Positions 25,298-32,055 of a stretch of 32,055 nucleotides of DNA are shown one piece after another. The DNA lies in the NCBI RefSeq assembly GCF_010501055.1, contig NZ_QVMO01000050.1:1-32055 (forward strand), given 5' to 3'. How positions within the stretch are numbered: position 1 is the stretch's first letter; every line of letters starts with the position of its first letter. The notes beneath the pieces were generated by a model. It worked only from the letters and a program-made list of their open reading frames with translations. It had not been told where the DNA came from and did no database searches. Position numbers and translations under genes: made by a program. The DNA comes from Dysgonomonas sp. 521. Its GTDB lineage: Bacteria; Bacteroidota; Bacteroidia; Bacteroidales; Dysgonomonadaceae.

Positions 25298-25818
25298 TCA
25301 AAATCCTTTATTTTTTAAATCCGAAACAATATTAATATAGGTTTCTATCACATCAAAGTTTTTATAGTTGCCCGTGCTATATCTATCATATCTACATGAG
25401 AGATACCCCTTCTGCGCTTGTTTGTATATACTCCTCATGAAATATAGAAAGAAGGCTGCGGCTGAAACAATTTTTCATAAGCGACATATAGCTCTGATCT
25501 AAGTACATGACAAAATTTTATATCCTGCTGTAGGGGCATCCCCTTGTGGGTGCCCGTAAACGATGACAAGCGGGCAGGGACAAGCCACTGCCCCTACATC
25601 GTCTCCAAATCGTGTTTGAATAATTTTTGTCATGTACTGAGAGCTCTGATAGTAAACGTTGCTTACATCCGGGCTTTCGTTGTTAAATTTTTCGGCATAT
25701 TCTTTCGTGAACTGGTGCATCGCCGTATAAAAATCAGGATTTTTATCCCCTATTTTCAGAAAATATTTGTCAAATACTGCTGCAACCGAACGAAAGGTTT
25801 TATCAGAATTACTAACTA
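25298..25818 (-). pseudogene. Decayed gene remnant interrupted by a small element
   Basis: On the minus strand an open frame from 25818 reads KTFRSVAAVFDKYFLKIGDK, then NPDFYTAMHQFTKEYAEKFN and so on to NVYYQS at 25643, where a 143-bp element with a 9-bp duplication interrupts it. Removing the insert and one duplicate lets the frame continue to a stop at 25392-25394. A different frame further down (25438-25298, beginning MRSIYKQAQKGYLSCRYDRY, 46 codons) also looks protein-like, which suggests an added frameshift. The 5' part is cut off by the repeat element at 25819. I do not recognise the family. The coding nature is inferred from composition only. Confidence 0.45.
25499..25641. mobile_element. 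143-bp MITE-like element with 9-bp target duplication
   Basis: The ends are ctaagtacatgacaaaa and, reverse-complemented, ctcagtacatgacaaaa. Identical 9-mers AGCTCTGAT flank it at 25490-25498 and 25642-25650. The GC-rich core contains GTAGGGGCA pairing with TGCCCCTAC. It carries no transposase, so it was presumably moved in trans. It generates a spurious 73-codon frame at its junction. Confidence 0.8.
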
Positions 25819-26032
25819 ATGCGAATCAAGGGTTAAATGTGCCGTTAGGCACATCATATTGGTAGAAGCATGAGTGAAATTCGTTTTTTTTTGTGCCGTC
25901 AGGTACAAAATGTGAATTGTTCTGTAGATATTGCGTACCTGACGGCACGCAATTAACCGGTTAAAGCTTCTTTCTACCAATATTCAGTCCCTAAAGGGAC
26001 AAAAAATAGCACATTTAACCCTTGATTCACAT
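25819..26032. repeat. Palindromic element D, inverted near-copy of element B
   Basis: The ends are atgcgaatcaagggttaaa and, reverse-complemented, atgtgaatcaagggttaaa. The core matches the reverse complement of 5184-5395 almost base for base. The 7-mer AACTAAT occurs on both sides (left copy 25814-25820, overlapping the element's first two bases; right copy 26033-26039), a possible target duplication. Confidence 0.85.
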
Positions 26033-26113
26033 AACTAATATAGTATAGATAAACTGCAAAAAATACGGGTTGCCCAAAACAGACAACCTGGTATATAATG
26101 TATACCTTTATAG

Positions 26114-27559
26114 TTATTCTTGAATACAACGCACAGAGGCTCCCTGTGCCCGATGAATAGTATTCCCTGCATAGACATCTTTTACATAGAAAGATAGATA
26201 TCTTGCAGCATCAAAAGATATAGTACTACTCCAGTAGCGTCCATTGCCGTTTTCTAGGCTGGGAACTCCTACATTATACTCTTTAGTACCAGCCATTGGT
26301 AAATATAAAGCTTCTGCCACCTTATATCCTCTAGTCTTAATAGGGCCAATATTATCTGTCAATTTCCATGTATTAGCCGTAGCCGTAGTTGATTCCCCAG
26401 AGGTAAGACCTCCCTTAAAGATCGCACCTATTTGTTTTTGACTTGGTACTTTCCAACCAGAAGGGCATGGATCACTGGGAGTCGCTTTTGCTTGATTATA
26501 ATTGTCAGTGCCGTCACCCCAAAGGTTATCTTTTCTGGTACTACGCCAATCTCCATATTGTTTTTCAGGCTCTTGAGAAAGTACCTTATGTTTTATGAAT
26601 TTGCCATACCTGTCATTCCCTTCTTTTACTTGCCCATTTACATCTAAATCGCTAAGGACGTTATCATCATTGTATTGGGCAATAGTACCATCATCTGCAT
26701 CACCCGATAGAGGCCATGCCTCAGAATTTCTTAACTGATGATCGTCACTCCATCGTCCCCATTGATACAGATAACCTTTCATATTGTCACAAGGGTTGGT
26801 TTCATCCTCTGCACCCAGATTTACATGAGCAAAGGTAGCTTTCACTTTCTTTGTACCCGTTTCATCCCAGGCGTAGACATAGATTGGCGACAAAACTCCT
26901 TTAGTGGCTTTCACTATCAGTATCTCACTTGCGGCAGCCTCTTTCATTTCGCCATCTATCTCCATTTGGCAAGTAACAGGCACCACCTTCTTCCAGTTGC
27001 CCAGTTCATCCTCTTCCAATTCTATACCAGCCTCTACTGGATTGAAAGCATAAGTGGCATCAATCGCATCGGGAATTACCTTTCCGTCTATCACCCACTG
27101 GTACGAGGTAGGCTGGGGCAATGTATTATAGCCAGCCACCAGTGTCATTGTCTGGTAAGTGAACATATACTCCGCGCAACCAAAAGCGTAGCAGTTGCCG
27201 TCTATCGGAGCCGGTATATATGGCGGCACTTCGCCCCCACAAGTTGATATCCATTTTTCCCCATTCCAGAATTCGATACAGTTATTTGTCGTATTGTAGA
27301 TAGTAAGCCCCTTAGCCAAGGCGTTTTTATCGGGATTGGATTTGTAAGTTGCCTCCATAGCATTACGCTCCACAGTGGTCAACAGTGGCATGCGCAGGCC
27401 GGCTTTTTCGTTCGATATAAGCTCTAGTGCCGAAAACGTTTCGGGTTCTTTGTTGCTTCCTACGGTCACCTGCGCATGAATGGCGGGCATAGTAAAAAAG
27501 CATGTAGTTGTTAGAATTGCGGCTAATAGCCACAGTCTTTTGTGTTTAGTTGTTTTCAT
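26114..27559 (-). CDS. Secreted protein with C-terminal FISUMP domain
   Basis: A 481-residue exported protein. The start at 27559 is chosen because MKTTKHKRLWLLAAILTTTC begins a signal peptide ending AIHAQ; the open frame runs 120 codons further upstream through GC-rich repeats and should not be used. The mature N-terminus (VTVGSNKEPETFSALELISN, GLRMPLLTTVERNAM, LTIYNTTNNCIEFWNGEKW) is typical of Bacteroidota surface proteins. A beta-rich middle (NCYAFGCAEYMFTYQTMTLV, YQWVIDGKVIPDA) may be Ig-like. The end is a Fibrobacter succinogenes major paralogous (FISUMP) domain: PCPSGWKVPSQKQ, GRYWSST, GASVRCIQE. Function is unknown; such domains occur on cell-surface proteins. Confidence 0.85.
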   Translation of the reverse strand: MKTTKHKRLWLLAAILTTTCFFTMPAIHAQVTVGSNKEPETFSALELISNEKAGLRMPLLTTVERNAMEATYKSNPDKNALAKGLTIYNTTNNCIEFWNGEKWISTCGGEVPPYIPAPIDGNCYAFGCAEYMFTYQTMTLVAGYNTLPQPTSYQWVIDGKVIPDAIDATYAFNPVEAGIELEEDELGNWKKVVPVTCQMEIDGEMKEAAASEILIVKATKGVLSPIYVYAWDETGTKKVKATFAHVNLGAEDETNPCDNMKGYLYQWGRWSDDHQLRNSEAWPLSGDADDGTIAQYNDDNVLSDLDVNGQVKEGNDRYGKFIKHKVLSQEPEKQYGDWRSTRKDNLWGDGTDNYNQAKATPSDPCPSGWKVPSQKQIGAIFKGGLTSGESTTATANTWKLTDNIGPIKTRGYKVAEALYLPMAGTKEYNVGVPSLENGNGRYWSSTISFDAARYLSFYVKDVYAGNTIHRAQGASVRCIQE

Positions 27560-27569
27560 AAAAGTAATT

Positions 27570-27790
27570 TTTAAGCCACCCCCTCCCGGCCTCCCCCAAA
27601 TGGGGAGGAGACTGGAGAGATGGAAAGATGAATAATACACCTCACCCCAACCCTCTCCACAGGAGAGGGGGAAGCAGAGGCTCTGTTTATTATATTTTAA
27701 TTTGAGTTGCTTTGACCGCCTTGCGCTACCTCCCCTATCGGGGGAGGCAGGAGAGGGTGTATTACGGGGAGGCTCCGCCCTACTACTTTC
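27570..27790. repeat. GC-rich hairpin repeat block
   Basis: Three hairpins lie in a row: CCTCCCC-caaat-GGGGAGG (about 27590-27610), CCCTCTCC-aca-GGAGAGGG (about 27650-27669) and CCTCCCC-tatcg-GGGGAGG (about 27729-27748), followed by a GC-rich stretch to about 27800. The composition contrasts sharply with the AT-rich surroundings. The block begins about 15 bp before the FISUMP gene and would lie in its 5' leader. Confidence 0.6.
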
Positions 27791-27948
27791 GCAAGCGGCG
27801 GGCAGAATAAGTGAAGACAAATAAGACAACATTGTTGAAGACAACAAGACGGTAATATCGCCTCCCCGGATGTTAAAAAAATTCATGTATCTTTGTTTCT
27901 GATGTAGTTGTGAATACATTATAGTTACTTTACCTTGTTTAATCTTTC

Positions 27949-27977
27949 CTGTCTGTCACTATATAAGTGACAGACAG
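27949..27977. other. Perfect 12-bp hairpin, related to the one at 28291
   Basis: CTGTCTGTCACT and AGTGACAGACAG flank atata. The hairpin at 28291-28325 has almost the same words (GTCTGTCGCT, AGTAACAGAC), so the two are probably duplicated. Confidence 0.6.
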
Positions 27978-28290
27978 CAGAAAAGGTGTTTTGTAATGCC
28001 TTTATAATAAGGTCGGTAAGTGAGAAAATAAAAAAATGAAAACGCGTGTCAAACAATTTGTTAAACACGGAAGCCCGGCAGAGGGTATCTGCCGAGGGTT
28101 AAGTCATTGTATTATAAGGATATATTAGTTCCTGAGAATCTCTCCCCGAAATTGATTTGTCAAACAATTGTCAAACATTTTATAAGTGATTGGTAAACAG
28201 CGATATAAAAGAGGGTCGGAAGATTGCTGTTTTTTTCGGAATAAAGACATAAACAACTATATACCAGAAGTATAGATAATATTGCAAAAC

Positions 28291-28327
28291 AAAAAGTCTG
28301 TCGCTTATATAGTAACAGACTTTTTTT
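28291..28327. terminator. Bidirectional terminator-like hairpin
   Basis: AAAAAGTCTGT (28291-28301) pairs with ACAGACTTTTT (28315-28325), with seven Ts on the plus strand and five on the minus strand. The rest of the gap up to nadE (28328-28536) shows no supported gene. Confidence 0.7.
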
Positions 28328-28536
28328 CAGTTATTATACTAGAGGCAAATGTAAGTAAAAGTATTGGTATTTGGAGGTGGAGGTGGATAATTTAACATTT
28401 AGGGGTGGAGAAATCAATGAAGTCGTCTGGGGTTTTAAGTACAGAGTCGAGATGGCTTCTGTTTTTTCAAAGTGTAAACCCTACAATTATTAGAAAGAAT
28501 GACTGACCGGATAACCTCTTTATTTAGAATCTTTCG

Positions 28537-28544
28537 TAAGTTTG
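28537..28544 (+). promoter_or_regulatory. -7 box TAAGTTTG of nadE
   Basis: An exact TAnnTTTG match. Transcription should begin near 28550, only about 5 bases before the ATG at 28555 and about 17 before the ATG at 28567, which favours the second ATG. Confidence 0.65.
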
Positions 28545-28566
28545 TAAAAATATAATGAACTATTTT

Positions 28567-30555
28567 ATGAACAATTACGGATTTATCAGGGTAGCGGCAG
28601 CTTCTCCTGCATTGAAGGTCGCCGATTGCGATTATAATACTGACCAAATAATAAAACTTATAAATAAGGCTGAACAGGACGGAGTTAGAGCAATAGTTTT
28701 TCCGGAGCTATCCATTACCGCATATACTTGTGGCGACTTATTTCTCCAAAGCTTGCTTTTGGATGAAGCATTAAAGTCATTGGAGCGTATCTGCGAGGCT
28801 ACACAGGATTTATCCATAACCGTTATCCTGGGTTTACCAGTTGAGGTTTCCAACCGCCTTTATAATATGGCGGTGGTTGTAAGTGCCGGGCGTATAGCAG
28901 GCGCTGTGCCTAAAACATTCCTGCCCAACTATAACGAGTTTTACGAAAAGCGTTGGTTTTCTTCGTCGGAGGAATTGAAGGACAAAACGGTCAATCTTTG
29001 TGGCTACCGTATTCCTGTAGGCGTAAACCTGATATTTAAGACACCGGAGTTTAGTTTCTCTATCGATGTATGTGAAGATTTGTGGACTCCAATACCGCCG
29101 TCAAGTATTGCGTGCCTGAATGGGGCAGAAATTATTTTCAACCTTTCGGCAAGTAATGAGACTACGGGCAAACATCTATACCGTAAAGCTTTGGTCAGCC
29201 AGCAGTCGGCACGCTGTATCGCCGGATATGTATACGCCGCGGCCGGAAACGGAGAATCTACTACCGATATTATTTTTGCGGGTAGCAGCATGATTGCCGA
29301 AAACGGTTCTATACTGACAGAGGGCGAGCGCTTCTCATTCGATAGTAAAGTTACTGTTGCCGATATAGATATTGAAAGGTTAAGAAATGACCGCCTGAAA
29401 AATAAATCGTTCTCTTTGTCTGAATATGGGGCAATAAAGAATATTGAGTTCGAGAAAGTTATTGTCGAAGGTAACTTCTTTAAGATGCTTCCGGCTGAAT
29501 TCTTTGCTGATGATAAAGATGCCGGGATAAAGGAATTCGGATTAAAACGCTTTGTTTCTCCTACACCTTTTGTTCCGGCCAACGACAATACACTGAATGA
29601 ACGCTGCGATGAAATATTCTCTATTCAGGTCGGCGGACTTGCCAAGAGGATGCTGCATACGAATATCCAGAAAGCCGTTATCGGTGTATCCGGCGGGCTG
29701 GATTCTACTCTGGCCCTGCTTGTCCTGGTAAAGACATTTGACAAACTGAAAATATCCCGTGAAAATATAATAGGTATTACCATGCCCGGCTTTGGCACTA
29801 CCGACCGTACATATACCAACGCGATAAAACTGATGCGGTCGCTTGGCGTTACAATCAGGGAAATATCTATAACAGATGCCGTTTTGCAGCATTTCGAGGA
29901 TATAGAACATGATGCGAACGTGCATGATATTACTTACGAAAACTCGCAGGCACGCGAACGTACGCAGATACTGATGGATTATGCCAACAAAGTAAACGGC
30001 CTTGTAATCGGTACGGGAGACCTGTCCGAACTGGCTCTCGGCTGGTGTACATACAATGGCGACCACATGTCTATGTACGCGGTAAATACCGGTGTGCCCA
30101 AAACGCTGGTACGCACCCTGGTAGGATGGATTGCCGGCACGCACATGGATGAGGTTTCTAAAGCCGTCCTTCTGGATGTGGTAGATACGCCTGTGAGCCC
30201 TGAGTTGCTACCTGCCGACAAAGACGGGAAAATAGCGCAAAAGACGGAAGACGTTGTTGGTCCGTATATCCTGCACGACTTCTTCCTGTATTACGTATTG
30301 CGTTTTGGTTTCTCCCCTGCTAAAATCTATTTTCTGGCGAGATATGCCTTCAAAGGGCAGTATGAAAACGCGGAGATACTGAAATGGATGAGAAGCTTTT
30401 TCTGGCGGTTTTTCTCCCAGCAATTCAAACGCTCATGCCTTCCTGACGGGCCAAAGGTAGGTTCGGTAAACCTTTCGCCGCGTGGCGACTGGCGTATGCC
30501 GAGCGATGCTTCGGTGGCGCTGTGGATAAAAGAACTGGAAACATTGACGCCTTAA
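28567..30555 (+). CDS. nadE: Glutamine-dependent NAD+ synthetase
   Basis: A 662-residue two-domain enzyme of the last step in NAD synthesis. The N-terminal nitrilase-type glutaminase has the Glu-Lys-Cys triad: Glu47 in VFPELSITAYTCG, Lys116 in VPKTFLPNYNEFYEKRW and Cys169 in FSIDVCEDLWTP. The C-terminal synthetase has the ATP-pyrophosphatase loop GVSGGLDSTLALL (about 372-384), then MPGFGTTDRTYTNA and GTGDLSELALGWCTYNGDHM. The length fits the bifunctional, glutamine-using class, so no separate amidotransferase is needed. The start is set by the promoter at 28537; the in-frame ATG at 28555 would add only four residues. Confidence 0.96.
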   Translation: MNNYGFIRVAAASPALKVADCDYNTDQIIKLINKAEQDGVRAIVFPELSITAYTCGDLFLQSLLLDEALKSLERICEATQDLSITVILGLPVEVSNRLYNMAVVVSAGRIAGAVPKTFLPNYNEFYEKRWFSSSEELKDKTVNLCGYRIPVGVNLIFKTPEFSFSIDVCEDLWTPIPPSSIACLNGAEIIFNLSASNETTGKHLYRKALVSQQSARCIAGYVYAAAGNGESTTDIIFAGSSMIAENGSILTEGERFSFDSKVTVADIDIERLRNDRLKNKSFSLSEYGAIKNIEFEKVIVEGNFFKMLPAEFFADDKDAGIKEFGLKRFVSPTPFVPANDNTLNERCDEIFSIQVGGLAKRMLHTNIQKAVIGVSGGLDSTLALLVLVKTFDKLKISRENIIGITMPGFGTTDRTYTNAIKLMRSLGVTIREISITDAVLQHFEDIEHDANVHDITYENSQARERTQILMDYANKVNGLVIGTGDLSELALGWCTYNGDHMSMYAVNTGVPKTLVRTLVGWIAGTHMDEVSKAVLLDVVDTPVSPELLPADKDGKIAQKTEDVVGPYILHDFFLYYVLRFGFSPAKIYFLARYAFKGQYENAEILKWMRSFFWRFFSQQFKRSCLPDGPKVGSVNLSPRGDWRMPSDASVALWIKELETLTP

Positions 30556-30681
30556 AATTTTTTAATAGAGTTTATATAGATATATAATTCAACTTACACG
30601 CTCGCGGTGCTATACATTCTCTACAGAAACGCTATAAGCCTCAATAATTTGAGGGTTTAGCTTGTAAGAAGATACAATAAG

Positions 30682-30712
30682 TTTTATAGATGGAAAAAAT
30701 ATATTAGTTTTG
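30682..30712 (+). promoter_or_regulatory. Promoter of the outer-membrane protein gene
   Basis: TAGTTTTG at 30705-30712 is an exact -7 box, and a T-rich -33 element (TTTT, 30682-30685) lies 19 bp upstream. The box overlaps an in-frame GTG at 30712, which therefore cannot be the start. Confidence 0.7.
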
Positions 30713-30768
30713 TGCGTTCGTTTACCCGTCATTATTTAAGACCAGTACTGAATCAACAACAATCGTTT

Positions 30769-31446
30769 ATGAAGAATATACTCAAATTACTTTTCGCTAC
30801 ATTTTTATTATTCCAGAGTTTATGCCTGTCAGCACAGGACGAACCTTATTTCCGGCTTGGTGTGAAGGCGGGAGGAAATCTTTACACTTCTACATTGAAG
30901 GGGGCTACCAAAAAAGTAATGCCCGGTTACCAGATAGGGCTTACAGCTGAATATGCACTAAGTGAAACGGGTTATTTGCAAACAGAAGTGACCTTTACCA
31001 CAAAAGGAACAGTTATGAAAGGGTCGCAAAGCATTGACGGTGGGACCGGTAAATGGTCTGAGCGCTTTAACATGCAGTATATCAATGTGCCCTTGATGAT
31101 GACCTATAAACTGGAAATAGACACCGACTTCAAGGCATATTTTCGCGGAGGGCTTTACGGAGCTTATGGGATAGGAGGAAAAACGACACTCAAAACGGAA
31201 TATAAAGGTGTTGATACAGAAAACACCAAGACCGAAAAGGATACCTTCGGCAAGGATGGATTAAAGAAGTTTGATGCAGGAGTCAGATTCGGTACAGGTT
31301 TAGAGTTTGAGAAATTTTCTGTTGGCTTTGATTTCGAATATGGTATCCTCGACCTTAGTAGGCGCAATAGCGATTTAAGCACCTTGCTCGACGACAGGGC
31401 TTATAGGAATAAAGGAGCGTCGCTGTCGGTAGGATACAGATTCTAA
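30769..31446 (+). CDS. Small outer-membrane beta-barrel (porin-family) protein
   Basis: A 225-residue protein with signal peptide (MKNILKLLFATFLLFQSLCL, cut near SAQ). The mature part alternates polar and hydrophobic residues in strands: YFRLGVKAGGNLYTS, MPGYQIGLTAEYAL, GYLQTEVTFTTKG, FNMQYINVPLMMTYKLEI, FKAYFRGGLYGAYGIGG, FDAGVRFGTGLEFEKFSVGF, ending ASLSVGYRF with the terminal aromatic typical of barrels. This is the OMP_b-brl_2 pattern of about eight strands. Substrate or partner is unknown. The start is set by the promoter, which overlaps the GTG 57 bp upstream. Confidence 0.9.
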   Translation: MKNILKLLFATFLLFQSLCLSAQDEPYFRLGVKAGGNLYTSTLKGATKKVMPGYQIGLTAEYALSETGYLQTEVTFTTKGTVMKGSQSIDGGTGKWSERFNMQYINVPLMMTYKLEIDTDFKAYFRGGLYGAYGIGGKTTLKTEYKGVDTENTKTEKDTFGKDGLKKFDAGVRFGTGLEFEKFSVGFDFEYGILDLSRRNSDLSTLLDDRAYRNKGASLSVGYRF

Positions 31447-31547
31447 GCAAGAGTCTTGTTCATCTTATAGTATAATAAATATACATTATATCGAGCAAGA
31501 TGCTATTTATTTGATTTTTAAATAGTTAAATATTGACAACTTTGTAA

Positions 31548-31606
31548 GGGCAGGCTAATCCTGCCCTTATATGTATAAGGGCAATACCGGGCGGGTAATC
31601 CCCGCC
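31548..31606. repeat. Cluster of three GC hairpins downstream of the outer-membrane gene
   Basis: GGGCAGG-ctaat-CCTGCCC (31548-31566), GCCCTTAT-atgt-ATAAGGGC (31563-31582) and GCGGG-taatc-CCCGC (31591-31605) overlap or follow one another. The first could terminate the outer-membrane gene, but no T-run follows. Confidence 0.6.
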
Positions 31607-31697
31607 TCTACCCCCTACGGATACCATATTTATAATTAATGGCAAATAAAATATATAATGCTTTGTTCAATACAAACTCTAATGCCTGTCTAAGATA

Positions 31698-31902
31698 CTG
31701 TTTAAATTTTATACGAATATTTTATTATATCTTTTTCTTCGTTCATTTTTAGTCTGTTTTCGGCTGTTTTTTTCCTTTCTTTCAACTCAAATAGCCCGCT
31801 ATTATCGTTTCAAGAAAGAACCAACGGTCACAGGAGCGAAGCGTATGTAAATAAACATCTCTAAAACATCTCTAAAAATTTGAACGAATAAAATTTAAAC
31901 AG
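31698..31902. mobile_element. 205-bp MITE-like element with inverted ends
   Basis: The left end ctgtttaaattttatacgaat and the reverse complement of the right end agree over the first 15 bases (ctgtttaaattttat) and then partly. The core has no long frame and contains a direct repeat of acatctctaaa near 31855-31880. No clear target duplication was found. Confidence 0.5.
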
Positions 31903-31972
31903 TTTCTTCTATGTTGTAATCCAAATATTCGGAGTATTATTTTTCGTTTTTATTTTTTTTCATAAAAACAAC

Positions 31973-31980
31973 TACATTTG
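31973..31980 (+). promoter_or_regulatory. -7 box TACATTTG facing the window end
   Basis: An exact TAnnTTTG match with a T-run about 13-20 bp upstream. Transcription would begin near 31986 and run off the window. Confidence 0.5.
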
Positions 31981-31983
31981 TAT

Positions 31984-32055
31984 CAGGAAGTTGAAGAGGA
32001 AACAGGCTCTGCTGGGGAGCAACTTGTCAGCAATACACTTCCTGCGTTACGCAGT
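31984..32055 (+). ncRNA. Possible structured RNA leader, cut by the window edge
   Basis: Directly after the -7 box, CAGGAAGT (31984-31991) can pair with ACTTCCTG (32037-32044), while AAGTTG (31988-31993) can instead pair with CAACTT (32020-32025). CTGCG-tta-CGCAG (32042-32054) forms a further hairpin. The competing stems resemble a switch, but a coding frame (YQEVEEETGSAGEQLVSNTL) is also open here without an ATG. I do not recognise an RNA family. Confidence 0.25.

Larger units (their letters stand above)
27888..28327 (+). ncRNA. Possible small RNA between a -7 box and a terminator
   Basis: An exact TATCTTTG box lies at 27888-27895 and a terminator-like hairpin with seven Ts at 28291-28327. 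Between them are a perfect 12-bp hairpin (27949-27977), CGGCAGA-gggta-TCTGCCG (about 28077-28095) and direct repeats of TGTCAAACA. No convincing coding frame covers the stretch (the longest ATG frame found is 30 codons at 28035). A clear -33 element is missing, so the call is tentative. Confidence 0.3.

Noticed and set aside
25499..25720. 73-codon minus-strand frame
   Set aside because: It joins a gene remnant to the core of the 143-bp element, and its end lies at the element border, so it is a junction artefact.
4936..26032. CRISPR array
   Set aside because: The repeats are few, of different lengths and far apart, with no regular spacers and no cas genes.
27560..27919. N-terminal extension of the FISUMP gene, including a lipobox-like LPAAC
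   Set aside because: The extension is encoded by GC-rich hairpin repeats and precedes a good signal peptide that starts at 27559.
28359..28492. Protein-like plus-strand frame reading LEVEVDNLTFRGGEINEVVW
   Set aside because: It has no ATG at its head, is only about 44 codons long and has no recognisable motif; it may be a gene scrap but cannot be supported.
30712..30768. GTG start for the outer-membrane protein at 30712
   Set aside because: It overlaps the -7 box TAGTTTTG, and the later ATG begins a clean signal peptide.

Overview
The window looks like chromosomal DNA from a member of the phylum Bacteroidota, most likely order Bacteroidales. The reasons are a SusC/SusD pair, a FecR/ECF-sigma regulatory pair, a FISUMP-type secreted protein, the house-keeping order ftsK - lolA-like - trxB, and several copies of the Bacteroidota -7 promoter box (TAnnTTTG) at sensible distances from start codons. 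The genus cannot be fixed from this sequence alone.

Region 1 (about 284-15742) is a polysaccharide-utilization-type locus. Read on the minus strand it runs fecR, susC (with an N-terminal STN signalling domain), susD, a DUF5018/DUF4623-like surface lipoprotein and a DUF4855-like lipoprotein. A 600-bp block of repeats follows, then a Tat-exported Gfo/Idh/MocA dehydrogenase, a lipoprotein sugar-isomerase-type TIM barrel and a DUF6259-like putative glycosidase. The ECF sigma gene is divergent from fecR. The layout implies ligand sensing by SusC, relay through FecR to the sigma factor, import by SusCD, and periplasmic processing by an oxidoreductase/isomerase pair plus a candidate glycosidase. No classical, immediately recognisable GH family enzyme is present, which makes this the best candidate for an under-described system in the window.

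Region 2 (15940-25189) holds a large TonB-receptor-like outer-membrane protein (minus), then core genes ftsK, a lolA-like gene and trxB (plus), and ffh (minus) across a strong bidirectional terminator. Region 3 (25190-28566) is gene-poor. It has a decayed gene remnant split by a 143-bp element with a 9-bp target duplication, a second element, a FISUMP-domain secreted protein, and about 1 kb of GC-rich hairpin repeats and a possible small RNA. Region 4 (28567-32055) has glutamine-dependent NAD synthetase, a small outer-membrane beta-barrel protein and a non-coding end with another inverted-repeat element and a possible structured RNA cut by the window edge.

The most striking non-coding feature is a family of palindromic elements (4936-5178, 5184-5395, 18878-18991, 25819-26032, and a fragment at 19158). 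They share ends of the type atgcgaatcaagggtt and have cores built of small hairpins. Two copies are nearly identical but lie in opposite orientation 20 kb apart. No transposase gene is present in the window. No rRNA, tRNA or CRISPR array was seen.
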